A DNA stretch of 64,000 bases from Symbiodinium natans (lineage: Eukaryota > Sar > Dinophyceae > Suessiales > Symbiodiniaceae): contig CAJNDS010002560.1 in the NCBI GenBank assembly GCA_905221605.1, positions 124,001 to 188,000 of the forward strand, written 5' to 3'. The notes under the pieces were generated by a model that saw nothing but the letters and a program-made list of their open reading frames with translations, searched no databases and was not told the origin of the DNA. Made by a program: the position numbers and the translations under genes. Of this stretch, positions 1-13,600 are shown in pieces; position 1 is the stretch's first letter, and each line of letters begins with the position of its first letter.

Positions 1-1818
1 GGAAGGAGGACGACGTCGGCGTCTCTCCCCTCATGTTTGCCGCGAAAGGCGGCTGCATCGAAGCCGCTGAATTGCTCCTGAGCAGCCCGGCGCAGCTGCG
101 AAGCTTTCCGGGTTTCCCAGGCTCCCTCAGGGCTTCCGGGGGTTTTGAGGGCGAAAAAAGCGAGGGTCCTCGGCAGGGCTCTTGGCAACACGGGGTGGTT
201 GCAAGCTCAAGGCTACGGCGCGGATGTGCACTGTCAGACGCCCTTCGGCTGGTCGGTGCTGGTCTATGCAGCACTCTCGAACCAGGCCGGGACTTCCAAG
301 AAGGGCAGGTAGAGGGTGGGGGTTGGGGGTGCCTTGGCAGCCTTTTGAGGAACGTTCATCAGATCCCCGTAGCCCAGATAAAGGCCCCAGATCCTAAAAG
401 AGGGTTTCCGACATCAGGGGTACCTTCTTGGGTTCATTCGTATTTTGGAATCCTATTATTGGGGATGTATATCGCGGGTCCCCTATCTTCGTAAACCCCC
501 TTGAACCGCTTTGAACTTTTCGAAGAGTATTTGACGGTGGCCCCAGGGTCCGATGGTCCAGTGGCTCGTGGCCAAAGGTGCCCGAGTCACCCCACACGAG
601 CTGGAACTGGCGGCTTTTGGTGGCTACGACAGGAGGGGCTGAGAGAAGACATTGTCTTTTTTGTTTTGTTTGGTTTTCTTTACGGGGGGGAGGGCTTTCG
701 GGCTCAAGCCTGCTTTCTGGGAGGGGGCTGGCGCCGCTCCTTCAGCTGTATGCCGACCGAATCGAGGAGGTGCGCACTGAGGCCACGGGGCCCTTGTGGG
801 ACTTCAGGTGTTCATTCCCTTAGCCATGAAACCTTCAAAACGCTAAGCCCCACCCCCCCTCCCCCCAAGCTCCTAAACCCTAAATCCTAACCATGCTGCG
901 GAAGGGGCGATGGGGGGGGGAGGGAGGTTTTGTTTTTGGTCACAGAGAAGGTCCTGCAACACTCCCTTCTGCACCTTGCCTGCCTTGGCATCCTCAACTT
1001 GCCGAGCCTCGGCAGGTGTCGGGCTGGGGATTCAGGGTTTGGGCTTGAAAGCCTCGAAGCTGTTGCACCCTTGGGATTGGGGACTCTTTCGGGGGGACCC
1101 TTTTTTTCAAGCCAAAGGTTCAGGGTTTAGCCGGCCCCCGCCTGTAAGCTGAGGAAGGGCAACCCGGAGAGATACCTGGCCTGCGTCGACTTGCTCTTGG
1201 ACCGCGGCGTACCCCTCGAAGTTCCAGCTGGGGCCTCAGAGACAGGGGACTTTTCTAGGGCCATAGGATTGGTGGCTTCGGGGTGAGGGTAGGGTATGTT
1301 TAGTATTCTACGCTCGATAAGGGGCTCTACGTCTTGCCACGCCCGGGGATAGTGTGTATGAGATTTTCGTGATTCAGGGCTTTGAGGATGCCTTGTGTGC
1401 AGTCAGGACAAGCGGGGGCGGACGTGCTTGCAGCTTGTCGCCGGCCATCCCAACTGGGAGGAGCCACCCAACCCGCCCCCCAAACTCTACAAAGCCCACA
1501 GCCTGCCAAAGTTCTCAAAGCCAAAAAACCAGGGCCCTAAATAGCCCTAAGAAGACCGACGACCCAAACATTTTCCCCCCCTTGAAGCCACCCCTAAGAC
1601 CACCCTAGACCCTAAACCCTAAACCCCAAACCCTCAACCCCTGAAACCCCCCAAAAAACACCTGAGAGGAGCGGGGCTTCGAGGCCTCTCCGGCCCACTT
1701 GGCGCTGGTGGCGCGGCTGTGTGCGGCCAAGGCGGACCCTTCGAGTCCCAACGAACACGGCTCCGCGGACGGCAGGGAGTTTGTTATATTCAGTTTTTTT
1801 TGGTTTTGGCTTTGCTTC

Positions 1819-1899
<81 letters not shown>

Positions 1900-2734
1900 A
1901 GTATACGTGTTATAAGGGTTGGTCATGTTTGTTGTCCTTTGTTAGGGTTGGTAGTTTGTCTTGTTTGTTCTCTTTTGTTTTGCTTTGTTTTCTTTTCTTT
2001 TCTTTTCTTTTATCATTATCAGAAAGTGAGAAGGTTGGTAGTTGTGGCCTTCTTGTGGGAAGTTTTAGGGGCTTTTGGGAGGGTGTATTCTTTTGAAAGA
2101 GGAGTCGAGGGTTTGGGGATGTTTGGGGGTTCTTGCGCTGGTACAAGGCAACTCCGCCCTGTCACTGGCCAGACGGCGTGGGCTTCACCGTGTGGAGGAG
2201 CTACTGCTCAAGTGCGGCGCGCGCTCGGGCAAGCTCTGAGGCAGCCAACGCAAGAATGTTGCGCTTCTGCTATGCAGACACGCGACGTGTGGCTTTAGGC
2301 CAGCACCGCTGATTGCCTGCATCCTTTGATGGCAGGCATGCATGTGTTCCGCAGGATGTCTTGCGCCAGGTTTTCAAAAGACAGAAGCTGTGAGCGAAGA
2401 GAGAAAAGGGAGCGCGTTTTTGTGCCCGGAGCTTCAGCTGCTTCCGCTGCTGCCCTGTGAGAATTCTCCCCACTCTGCCTGAGAAGTTGACAGCGCCGGA
2501 GGAGACCCCTGGGGCGCCCAACTCGCGACCCGCCAGACCCCAAGATGCCCCCAAAGCACGAATCTCACTAAAGTTTCAGAGCAAGTCGCAATTTATTCGA
2601 AATGTCTTTCCTTCTTCCTCAACCCTAAGGCCACCAAGAATCTTCAGAGCATGCTCCGGCCCATCATGACGCCCATGCAACCGCAGAGGCCATGCGATGT
2701 GCCTGCCCCTTTTGAGGATTTAGGAGTTGTCTGA
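1..2734 (+). CDS. Ankyrin-repeat protein, 3' part of gene
   Basis: Ankyrin repeats are protein-binding scaffolds; the partner cannot be predicted here. Exons read on + at about 3-101 (SPLMFAAKGGCIEAAELLL), 196-295 (GADVHCQTPFGWSVL), 550-632 (VQWLVAKGARVTPHELEL), 731-801, 948-1014 (SLLHLACLGILNLPSLG), 1146-1232 (ACVDLLLDRGVPLEV), about 1396-1458, 1676-1773 (AHLALVARLCAAKADPSS) and 2146-2232 (GNSALSLARRRGLHRVEEL). These carry helix-turn-helix ankyrin signatures. A proline-rich exon lies at about 2470-2575 and the last exon at 2628-2734 ends in DLGVV and TGA. The 5' end is outside the window. Introns hold telomere-like heptamers, one inverted-repeat element (399-501) and an (ATG)n tract. Exon borders are approximate; the family call is firm. 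Confidence 0.75.
399..501. mobile_element. Inverted-repeat intron element, family 1
   Basis: A copy of a short element found repeatedly in this window. The left end (GGGTTTCCGACATCAGGGG) and the reverse complement of the right end (GGGGGTTTACGAAGATAGGG) match imperfectly over about 25 bp. It lies inside an intron of the ankyrin gene. No ORF. It could fold into a hairpin in the pre-mRNA. Confidence 0.6.
1819..1898. repeat. (ATG)26 trinucleotide microsatellite
   Basis: About 26 uninterrupted ATG units in an intron of the ankyrin gene. It creates artefactual poly-Met, poly-Asp and (opposite strand) poly-His reading frames, which are not genes. Confidence 0.95.
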
Positions 2735-3309
2735 TGATACTATGATCTTGGGTGATACAGTAAGACGCCTGCGCCTGCGCTTGTTTTGCTGTGTTGAATG
2801 GTGAATGGTGTGCTGCCGTGTCTCGTTGATCACAGGCGCCCACAGATCATAACCCAAAAGTTTGGTCTGCAGGACTGTCCCTGCTTTGCAAAGTTGTCCC
2901 TTTGGTGTCGCAGTATCAGTAAGGCGTCCGCCTGGCGCGCTGGTAGGCATCACTTTGAGATCTGCCTGCCAGGACCCCTTTGCTTCCACGACCACCAGCT
3001 TTGCCTCCGGCTACGACACGAGATCCTCATTCGGTGATCCCGGCGCCTGTTTGATGTCTGAACTCCTTGAGCTAATGGGAAAACATGGTAAACATCCAAG
3101 AACACACCCTTCAAGAACTCCCGCGAGTTTCCTCCAAGTTCCCAGCAGGTGCCGGTTCCATGTCCTCCGGATTTGGCTCGCACGTCGCTCCAGGCCTTGA
3201 GAATACGCCGTGCTCAGCTCCAGTCATGCACGCGCGTCATACTGGGGTTCATAAGAACCCAAATTGAACCCGAAGCTCCCTACTGAGCTCTACTGGTTGG
3301 TATTCAGTG

Positions 3310-3408
3310 GGGTACCCTACACCCTAAACCCTAAACCCTAAACCCTAAAGCCGAAAGCCTAAACCCTAAACCCAAAACCCTAAACCCTGAACCCTAAACC
3401 CTAAACCC
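3310..3408. repeat. Telomere-like CCCTAAA array
   Basis: Tandem CCCTAAA heptamers with a few substituted units (AAAGCCG, CCCAAAA, CCCTGAA), between exon-like segments. Confidence 0.9.
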
Positions 3409-3929
3409 ATGATGCGCACTGCAGGTGGTGTCATGGCCCAGACCTTTTCTGAGGGCTTCGGCCTCCGGCCGGCAGGACGTCCATGATCTGCTGCCCACTC
3501 GTTGCTGCCAATACTGTTAGACTGCTACTTTGTTGTACTTCTGTCATCAGGTTTTTTTTTTAGAAAATATATTAATCTTATATGATTATACGAAGATACT
3601 ATATAGTCACATGAGTATATCATGTCATTGTTATATTCATCTATGTTATAGTATGACATTGTTGCCATTGTATTATATCATTGTATTATTGCATGTTACC
3701 TCATAATATTACTCTATTAATATTTCATTATATTTCTCTATTAATCTACTATAATTTTGGTATTCACTTTTCTATTCAATGTATATTGGAATATTGGAGT
3801 TAGAGATTGGGATTAGAGTCGCCAGGACACCACCGCAAGCTGCCTGGTGAAAGGCAGAGGCAAAAGAAGCGTCGCGCAAAGGACCTGATTGATTGATGAG
3901 CAACTCCGGTGTGCCTAAAGGAACCTCCA

Positions 3930-4001
3930 TCCCTAATATTAAACCCCCCCCCCTACCCCCTAATATAAAATACCCCTAGTAATATTAGGGGGAGGGGATT
4001 A
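3930..4001. mobile_element. TAATATTA-end inverted-repeat element (small copy)
   Basis: CCCTAATATTAAACCCCCCC at the left and AATATTAGGGGGAGGGG at the right form an imperfect inverted repeat. The same ends bound the larger element at 12996-13151. No clear target duplication is seen at this copy. Confidence 0.45.
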
Positions 4002-4310
4002 GCCAACTTGGGGGCGCTTCATCACCCCCTGCCAGGATCGAGTTAGAGGCCGAGGTGTGCATCTGGCAGGCGCTGAAATGGGGACTGGGAGGACCAGCAA
4101 GGCACAAGGCATGAGCTTGAGACTCCCGGAGTTCGTAGCACCGCAAGCAATCTCCGGCGGAGAGGGCTGTGCATAGAAAGACGAAGCTCCAAAGCCCTAA
4201 AAGTTCCCCGAGCTGGCCTGTGGTGAGCATCTTCTTGCGCCGGCCCTTGCTCAGGCGCGCAGACGCGCACAGCGTGGGGAGGAGATGATCTCCAGCACCT
4301 CGGTGGTCAC

Positions 4311-4400
4311 GGTTTAGGGTTTAGGGTTTAGGGTTTAGGGTTTAGGGTTTAGGGTTTAGGGTTTAGGGTTTAGGGTTTAGGGTTTGAGGTTTGAGGGTTT
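4311..4400. repeat. Telomere-like TTTAGGG array
   Basis: About a dozen TTTAGGG heptamers in the G-rich orientation on the + strand. Confidence 0.95.
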
Positions 4401-5332
4401 AGGGCTTTTTGAAAAGATTCCTTATGCAGTCGATGTGGCTCGTTCCGTCTGCAGCACTGCTCTCACCTACCCTCGAGGTTTGAGAGAGTTTTTGATGTGA
4501 CCAGAGTGCTTCCAAGAGCCCAGATGTTTGCCTTCATAACAGAGATTCCACCTTGTCTTGCTTGAGGCAGAAGCCTGGGACATTCCGACGACGGCACTCG
4601 GAGCAATGATGTGAGCATTGCATCCCTTGGCACCTCCCAGTTTCGAAGGAGGGAAGAGCACTCACCTGGTCTCTAAACCACAGAAAAGGACTTGAGTTGA
4701 TTCCGCAGAAGAGCTATCTGGTGCCATCTGGTGATGACACGGTGCAAACGAGAGGAACAGGGAAGCAGTCCCAGAGTCTCACCGAAGAAAACCGTGCTAG
4801 TCTCAGACGAGACTGCCCCCAAGCAGCAGGCTTTGGGGCCCACCCGCCATACGGTGAGAGGGGCCCTCGGATGCTGTTGTAAACGAATGTAAACGAACCT
4901 GTGCAGGTGCACCCTGCACCTTGGGATCCGGCCTGTCATACAAAAAAACTTACCAGGAACTCTAGGAAGTGTGCGAGGGATGAAGGATCTTCGGCATCGG
5001 CTTTTGTGTTTTGTTGTGTGGAATCTTCAAAGTCCGGATCCCGCGCTCGTCGAAGCCATGTGTAGACTGGCCGTTAACGAATTCTCAAAATGCTCGGAGG
5101 CTGAGATGCTGGGTTTCCTTCGGGCCAGCTGCAGATAGGAAGAACTTCCTCGTCCTCATCGGTTAGATGGTTGGCCAGTGGACCCTGTGAATGATTGCAC
5201 CAGAGCATGTACTTTTTGACAATTCCCGCAGAAGATCCGGCTTAGGGTTGAGGCGTTTCGAGGCCTTCGTTTACAGGCTTCGCTTGGTTTTCATTCGGAC
5301 TCCTGGCAGCAGTAGACGCCGGTGTTTCCGCC

Positions 5333-7679
5333 ATGCGGGCTGCGCGCCTTCGGGCTGCTGCGTCGCGATGGGCCGCTCCAGCTTGGGTTGTCTTTGGGGG
5401 GCATGAGGGCTCAGGAGTCCGAGGTGCAGTCTGTTAGGACGACGCTGTATATTTCGGGGGGGGGGGGGGAATTTGGGACTCAAAATTAAGAGGGATGCTA
5501 TCTTTGGGGCACGAAGGTGGAGACACGAGGCGCGGACCTGCACGGCGTTTCCGTGCTTGGCTCCTCTCCTGCTCTGGCCGCTTGGTGGGTGCTGTCACGT
5601 GCCTTTCTGTGGGGTCTCCTCTGTGGTTTCGATTGTGGTTTGAAGTCCTTCGTGGTTATTCGTGTAGTTCTGGACTCTGAGGTCTGGACGCACGGACTTG
5701 GAGGCAGCTGCGAGGCGGATGAGCTCAGGGGCCTGGATCATGTCTTGGACCCTGGGAAGTTGGGGAATCGGACGGTTCTCCGCTTCGATTTGCGCGGCCA
5801 TGGCCGCTCGGCTGGTGCACACGACCCAGCCAGGGGACACGAGCAGTACACCTGGCCTGAGCTAGCCAAAGACCTTCGACGAGCGGCCGCAGACTCCGTG
5901 TCCCGGTGCTTCTACGGAGGTGAGGCGCTGGGTGCTGCAGTGGCTCTGCATGCAGCCGTGGCTGCGACCAGCACCGGCTCAGTAGATGCCCCGCCAGGTT
6001 TGGTACTGATGCGTCCGCCACAGGCCCTCGCGCAGGTGGCACGGGGAGTGGTGGATGCAGCCTGGCAAGACCAGATGCGCCAACTCGCCGCCACTTTGGA
6101 GAAGCAGGGCTTCGAGGCGCTGGAGGCCATGGAGAAGGCGGACAACGGGCCCCTCTTGAACGGCGCCGCCAGCTTCACAGAGGCCGACTTGGAGCAGCTT
6201 TTTGCACTGAGGCGTGCCATGGGCAAGGTGGGGGGACCTGTCTTCCATGAGAGACAAGTTAGAAGCGACAAGCTCTGTCAAAGGACATCCCTGAAGCATC
6301 CTTCAGAACTTGAGAGGGCTGATGCTTCTGGAGCCTCAGGAGACGCTCGCGGCCGCTGTGCGCGGACATGCGGAGTCTCAGCAGCCGGACCTGCAGCTGA
6401 TAGGCCGCCTGAAGGAGACGCTTAAAGAGTCCTTGAGATATTTGTGTCCGTCACTGCGGGCCCTCCTTGCAAGGAGGGAGCTTGACTCTTAGGGTTTAGG
6501 GTTTAGGGTTTAGGGTTTAGGGTTTAGGGTTTAGGGTTTAGGGTTTAGGCTGTTCGTTGCCCCAGACTCCCAACTCGAGAGAGCGCAGAGGAGAACCTGG
6601 CCAAAGCACCCTCGACAATGGCTGCGGACGCTTATGGTGTTCCGCAGCTCGGCGGCAACCGGCGTGCCAACGCGCCGAGGGACCTGTTTATCTTGCTGTC
6701 GGTTAATATGATTGATTAGTATGACTAATATTTCTAATCTTATTAAGATTATTAGTATTATTAAATATTTGTTTAGGTATTGATATGATGAGCAATACTA
6801 ATATTTGCAATATTTGTATTCTTTTGGGCGCAGGTTGACTCCAGGCTGCCCTGTTCTTCTCTTGGCCGTTGCTGGAGATGCAGAGCATCCTGTGGAGGAC
6901 CCTGTCTTTAAAGCCACAGAGTACGGAGCGTGTTAAGAGGGTTTAGGGTTCAGGGTTTAGGGTTGAGGGTTTAGGGTTTAGGGTTTATGGCTCGGGTTTA
7001 GGGTTTAGGGTTTAGGGTTTAGGGGCAGGGGGAGACGTGGGTGGGGGGACTCCGGGAGAGGCGGCGGAAGAGCTGGCCGCCGCACTGCCGAATGCTGAGC
7101 TGGAGGTGCACAACCAGAGCTTGCACTAAGGATCTAAGTATCCGAAATTCGGGGTACCTTACTGTGGTCCCTCGTTATAACTACTATTTGGGGGCTCATA
7201 TTAGGGGTCCCTGATTTTCGTAAATTCCCATCTAGTTCATAGCAAGTCTCTGCAATGTTGCACAGACGCCGGATGCATGCTCTGTTCGTGTGTGACTATT
7301 ACCTCGTGTAGGAAGGAATGACTGACGGCTCTGTTTACTAATTGGTTTATATATGCTACCTGGCGATAGACAAAGATAGCGTGAGCACATGCTGCCAAAC
7401 CAACACCGGGCCAGGTTGCTGCAGACTTTGCGCATCTGGGTTGCAGGGTTACTGGGTTTTGATAGGCATCACGCGAATGACCTCTGAGAGCTTCGCTGAG
7501 GCAAGCAAGAGCATCATGGGCCCAATGCATCAGCAGCTTTCTTCGAAAGGTCTGTGCCCAAGCCTCTCAGTTCTGATGCCATGGTTCCTCAGCAGTCTGC
7601 AGATGTCTACCGATGTCTGCAGATGTCTGCTGAGGCCTGGATGAAGGAGTTCTTGACGAAGCGCATCATGCCGCAATAG
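5333..7679 (+). CDS. Alpha/beta-hydrolase fold protein
   Basis: Start chosen at ATG 5333, giving MRAARLRAAASRWAAPA, an Arg/Ala-rich mitochondrion- or plastid-type leader. Main exon 5682-6227: HGLGG (oxyanion region), LRFDLRGHGRSAG, and the nucleophile elbow FYGGEALGAAVALHAA. Exon 3 opens at 6307 after a 79-nt intron (6228-6306), then about 6565-6690. Exon 6834-6912 reads CPVLLLAVAGDAEHPVED, the acid-residue strand. Exon 7061-7105 is EELAAALPNAELE, and the last exon 7593-7679 ends in AWMKEFLTKRIMPQ and TAG. The order matches the fold's strands 3 to 8. The Ser of GxSxG is Ala here (GEALG), so it may be inactive or a non-hydrolytic homologue. No catalytic His is obvious in the last exon. Substrate unknown. 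Confidence 0.75.
6489..6549. repeat. Telomere-like TTTAGGG array
   Basis: About eight TTTAGGG units in an intron of the hydrolase gene, directly after exon 3 sequence. A second degenerate array follows at 6940-7024 in a later intron. Confidence 0.95.
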
Positions 7680-10600
7680 CCGCGAAAAGAGATCGATGTG
7701 CAAGTGCCTTCATGCTTCACTAGGTCCGGTATCGATTTTGGATATTTTTTAATTTCCTTTATTGTTTTAATATGGAACCCTAATTATAGAAAATGTTGAG
7801 GGCTGTTGAAATCGACACGCAGTTCACATCCGTGAGCAAAGGTGGTGCCAGATTGTCATGTTTGTATAGCCCGCGGTGTCTGCTTGACGGGCTCGAGACG
7901 TGTCTATGCACAAGCCAAAAGTGATCCAAAAGTAGCTGACGCCAGTTTGTTGGCCATACGCCTTCCAATGAATCTCGCTCAAGTCGTTCTGACGGCGTCT
8001 CTGGTTGGCGCGGCTTGCCTGAATTCGCGTCGGAAGCTTCCTTTGCCGCCTCAATCGTGTGCGTCGTGCCGGGCAGTGCGCTTTCATTAAGGCAGCGCTA
8101 CTCCCGGCCGGGGCTGAAGAGGGTATAGATGCCACTCAGCCGAAGCAGGCTGTTGTGAAGTTGTGAGGCTGTTGTGGATCATGCCGCGTCTTGTTTGCTT
8201 TCTTCCTTGCCTTGCCAACTCATTCTTCGGAAGCTGCAGATGGTTGGTCTGATATGAGCATTTCCCCAAGCAGGGGCACCGCTCAGATAGTGAGGTTGCC
8301 TTGGCTGAACTCTTGGAGAACAAGGAGGCCTACTGTGTTAAGGGTTTGGAAGGGTTTCGTTTGAAAGGTTTCAGTTGAAAGTTCTGATGCAAAGGTTTGG
8401 GACTTAGGCTACGGGTGTTGCACGTGCCACTTTCTTCTCTGGCGGAAAGTTCTGTATCAAAGATCTGACACTCTGAGGCACCGAAGAATTCTGCCAAAAA
8501 CCTACACCCCAAATCCCTGGCTCGCGTGTGCGTTTGCTGAGGTTGACTACTGGCTTCACATGGACACCAACACATCGGCAGCGCTGATGTTAGAGCGACA
8601 GGCTTCCGACACTTCCTCTGGATGCGCAGACAAGATGCTTGGGCAGAATCTCAGGCACAGTGGCACTATCCAGCCTAGGATGCGGGCATGCAGGCGTGGC
8701 TGTGCCAGACTTAGGAACTGGCAATGCTACGGCTGGGCACGCCTGGGCTACTGCTCCGTGATGCATCCAGTCCAGGAACCCCCTAAGCCTCGTGCAAACC
8801 CTACAAAAAACCGAACTCAACTTTTAAGGTTCCAGCAACGCGGCATACATGCGGAGCAATTGCCGCCGCAGTTGCAATGTATGCGGTGGCAATGGTGGTG
8901 GCAGGCCTTGCACCTGATGTCTCGTGTCCAGACCGAACACTGCCAATTCTCTTCTGGCATCGTAGGGCATTTGACAAAGCATCGTGTGCTAGCTTTGCCA
9001 GGCAGGACTGTAAAGGAATCAACGAGCCCTGCTGGATCAACGCGCAATGCTGCTCCGCTCGATGCGCTATGCGCCTTGGACCGCTTTGGGAGGGGGGGGG
9101 AGTGTAGCTGTTAGTGGTTGCTGTTTAGGGTTTAGGGTCCCCAAACCCTAAACCCTAAACCCTAAACCCTAAACCCTAAACCCTAAACCCTAAACCCTAA
9201 ACCCTAAACCCTAAACCCTAAACCCTAAACCTTAAACCCTAAACCCTAAACCCTAAACCCTAAACCCTAAACCCTAATCCCTAATCCCTAAACCCTAATC
9301 CCTAAACCCTAAACCCTAAAGGGTTTAGGGAGTTGATCTTGCCCCAGGCCTACTTATCACTGCCGACCAGTCGGAGGACCTGGATTTCGATGAATCGATT
9401 GGGGCTGTGCGGCGTTTCACCCCCTTAGCCTTTTGCCGTATGCCAGTCTGGGGATGATCTCCAGACACAAGACACTGGGAGATGGCTCTCCAATGCTTGC
9501 GCTTCTTCCGCGTAGGTGAGAGATATCGAAAGCGACTGGTCCTTGCCGCAGAAACATGGGCAAAGCTGGCAAGCCCTGGGCCCCAAACCTTTTCCAGAAC
9601 TGTCTTGAGGGTCTACCACTAAACCCTAAGCCCTAAGCCCTAAACCCTAAACCCTAAACCGTAAACCGTAAACCCTAAACCCCAAAGCCCAAACCCCAAA
9701 CCCCAAACCCTAAACCCTAAACCCTAAAGGATGGTGCATGAAGCCGGCGGGTGAGCATCCCCGAATCGCGCAGCTCGTGGCTCGCCCACACATGTTCAGC
9801 AAGCTCCTAGACACCGAGATCCCGCAAGCCCTACACCTCTCAGGTCCAAAACCCCCGCCCTAAACTCTAAACCTTGCACCCCAAACCCTAAACCCATCTA
9901 AACTTTCAACCCCGAAACACTAAGCCCATCTAAGCCCCATCTCAACCCTAAGCCCTGAACCTCAAGGCCCCTGAGCCAGCCTGAGCCCTTTCGCCCCCAT
10001 CCTCTCGGCCATGGAGCCCAGACAATCGGAGGCTGCGGTTGGGGGGGAGTTGAGGTTCTTGAGCCTCATAACCCTAAACCCTAGACCCTAGACCCGAGAC
10101 CCGAAACCCTAAACCCTACCCTAGACCCTAGACCCTAGACCCTAGACCCTAGACCCGAGACCCGAGACCCGAGACCCGAGACCCGAGACCCGAAACCCTA
10201 AACCCTAAACCCTAAACCCTAAACCCTACGAGGCTTTATAGGTGGGAAGTTCAGGAACTTTTTGGGGCTCTTAGGGGTTGAGTTTTTTTTTTCTGGGATG
10301 GCTTGGAACTCCCGGAGTGACTGCAAGCGCTCGTTCTCTTAAAATCTTGAAGGCAGGTCGAGCATGAAGTCGTTCCAACATCTCGCAGTTGGGTGAACCC
10401 TTAAACCCTTAAACCCTCAACCCTAAACCCTAAACCCTAAACCCGAAACCCTAGAAATCTGCAGGACCGTGCCTCAGCTCAGCGCCTGGCCGCGCTGAAG
10501 GATGGGGGGCTGACGTGGTTAGAAGGGTCAAAGGGTCAAAGGATTTAGGGTTTAGGGCTTCCTGTATGTGTGTGTCTGTGTCTTTTAGTACATATACTCA

Positions 10601-13600
10601 TATTATCATAGGCTTCCTGTATGTGTGTGTGTCTGTGTCTTTTAATACATATACCCATATTGTCATAGACTATACTATGTTACATCATGTTATATTATAG
10701 CATAGAATCTAGAAATATATATGTGTACATGGATTTGTTTATCTTGGGGTAGGGGTGAGTGGGCTTGAGGGTGCTGTCGGCTGAAGTGAAGGGGAAGTCA
10801 GGACAAGAATTTCCCACATGGATGCTGCGAACGGGTTTGGAAGGTTAGCATCTGGAGAGTGAGTGGGGGAGAAACGAGGGAGAATAGCCTAGCAGGCAGC
10901 CATAGTTGCCGGAAGGGTTTCTAGATTCTAGAGGGTTGTGAGGGCACATCGGCTCCGTGGTGATGTGCCGAGCTCGCGCAGGCGACCTGGGACAAGACTG
11001 CGGGGGGACATCTAGTACATTGGGCCCCCGACAAGTGAAGGAATGACCTTCAGCAGGAGAAAGGAAAGGGAAACGCCGGGGAAAGAGCTCGCGCTCCAGG
11101 GTGGGGCATCTATGGGGAGTACTTTGAGAACTTGGCTGTGCCCTCCGAAAAAGTGAGCCGTAAACCGTCGAAGAATTCGGTGCGAAGAAATGACGACTGA
11201 GAGAGTTTCGATGCGCCTGTTGGAGAGGACGGTCGGAGCCTTGCTGTAGATTTCTAAGTGAGGCCGTCGGCCTCGAGTCGAAGCAGTGCTTCCAGACTTA
11301 CAAGGAGTAGCACCGTGAGTAGAATCTAGGCGAGTGCCGCAACATGCAACAGGGTTTAGGGTTTAGGGTTTAGGGTTTTGGGAGCAAAAGCATTAGCTTG
11401 GACGCCCTCGCGTCAACTTCAAGAACCTTCGCCAGCCCTGCGCACCCACTCCCCTCAAGCATCCTCAATCAAGCTCCAGCCCCCATGTGGGGGTTTACGA
11501 AAATAGGGGGCCCCTAGTACAGACCCCCAAATAGTAGGATCCCCAACCCCATAGCGTGCCAAACTCAAGGCCGATCGCGATGGCATGGAAGAGGCGTACA
11601 GCTCGTGGCCCAGCTTTGGACATGTCGCGCAAACAAGGGGGGTTTAGGGTTTAGGGTTTATTGGTATACCATGAAGAGTGCACTCTGAAACCTTGAGCCT
11701 TCAAAGCCCCAGACCCACTCTGGACTCTGCCTGTTGTGTTTGCTCTAATTTCGGCTCCCCTCCTCGTGCCCCGTCTAGGTACTGCTGTCTGACTATGAAA
11801 GTTACCCGCAGGGCGACCCCCAAATCTAGAATTGCGCCGATGTCATGAGAGCGTTGCTCTTTAGCAGCTTCCTGTTGTTCTTGTTTGCAGCCTTGAGGAA
11901 ACGGGCCAATTTATCCCATGCTTCGCAAGTAGAGGAGTCACAACACCTCATACCCCTGAAGCCCCGGGCGCCAAACTGCCCCAAGCCCGGGCCAGGCACA
12001 CAGAAGGAGGCTACGATGGCCGCTGAGGCGGCTTTGGCCGCAGCCATGGAGGCGCAGGGGCCGGAGTTTGTGGGGCTTAAAGGTCAACGTTCTGGGGTGC
12101 TAACAGGCGCTAAGCCCCGAAGCCTCAACCAGACATGCTGTCTTGAGGATCCGAAACACCCCAGGTCAAAGCCAGTGCTTGTCAGGAGCAGCTGCGCTGG
12201 CGACAGCGAGTGTCGGAGCTGCGTGCCCTTCAGACCCAGCAGGCTGAAAGGGAGTGAGGGTTTAGGGTTTAGGACTTCCAGATGTTGGGTTGAGGGCTTT
12301 GGGTCAAACGCCATCCGAGTACGGTAAGGGAGGTCACAAGACAGGGATTCATGCCCGTGAGTTTGAAAGAAGCGGCAAGCTTGGCCACAGAATTGCCCAT
12401 ACCCCAAACCCCAAACCCCATACCCCAAACCCCAAACCCCAAACCCCAAACCCCAAACCCCAAACCCTAAACCCCCTAAACCCCTAAACCCTAAACCCTA
12501 AACCCTAAACCCTAAACCCTAAACCCTAAACCCTAAACCCTAAACTCTAAACGGGGCACGTCAAGCAACAGGGCCGAAGGCCTCCAGCACCATGAGTCCT
12601 AAAGCTTGGCATCCCAACACCCCGGCCCTAAAGCCTGAAAGCCTGCCCTGTACAAACCCTGTACAGACCCTGTATAAACATATAGACGTCTATTATCAAC
12701 ATATGAATAGAAATAGAAACATAAGTCTAAATATACATGTAAATACAAATTTAAATATACATTTCAATATTTATTTGAATATAAATATAGATATAAATAT
12801 AAATATAAAGATAAAGATAAAGATAAAGATAAATATAAATATAAATATAAATATAAATATAAATAAATAAATATCAATATAAATATAAATATAAATATAA
12901 ATATAAATACAAATAGAGATATAAACTATAAGTATAAATATAAATCAACATGAACCCTTTCTAGCCTCAGCCCGGCACCATGTATATCCCTGCTCCCCCC
13001 TAATATTAAACCCCCCCCCCCTACCCCTCATATTCAATACCTACCCCCCCCCCCCCCCCCCCCCTTTTTATAGCTACATGATAGTAGATTGGGGGTTTTT
13101 CGGTATTTGGGGGTAGGGGGGGTGGGTTTAATATTATGGGGAGGGGAGTAGATCCCTGCTCACTCCGGAGCCGCTGGGTGCCCGGAGGCCGCGGCCATCA
13201 CCGCCGACAGTGAGCGGCGGAGGTTGGAGGAGCCGAAGCCAGGGGTTTAGGGCTTAGGGTTTGGGTGTTTAGGGTTTAGGGTTTCGGGTTTAGGGTTTAG
13301 GGTGGCGACTTAAGGTTATTTAGGGCTGGCTGAGGGTTGCTTTTGGGCTCTGTTGGGGCCTATTTTGGGCCAATTGGGATGAGAAGTTATGGAGGAGTAT
13401 GGACGGGCTTGTTTGGAGCCAGTAAGGGTTCTTCAGGCTTATTTAGGGTTTACTTGAGGACCATGAAGGGGTGATGAGTGGCCAGTCAAAAGTTTTGGCG
13501 ATTTTTGGGTATAGAGTTTAAGGTTTCGCTGGCGGGCGGGTAGCCCCCTCACGGGTCCACACAAGGCCTGGAGGGTTGTTTGTGCAGGATTTCAGGGTTC

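Larger units (their letters stand above)
2735..5332 (+). other. Poorly coding stretch with isolated exon-like segments
   Basis: No gene can be supported with confidence here. Coding-like pieces on + are: 2862-3200, an open frame containing SFASGYDTRSSFGDPGACL, intronless and about 112 codons; 3425-3520, following a CAG acceptor and ending in TAG; and about 4034-4170. An AT-rich tract fills 3550-3790. Telomere-like arrays sit at 3310-3408 and 4311-4395, and an inverted-repeat element at about 3930-4001. The stretch may be the 3' UTR and spacer after the ankyrin gene plus a small unrecognised gene. Confidence 0.35.
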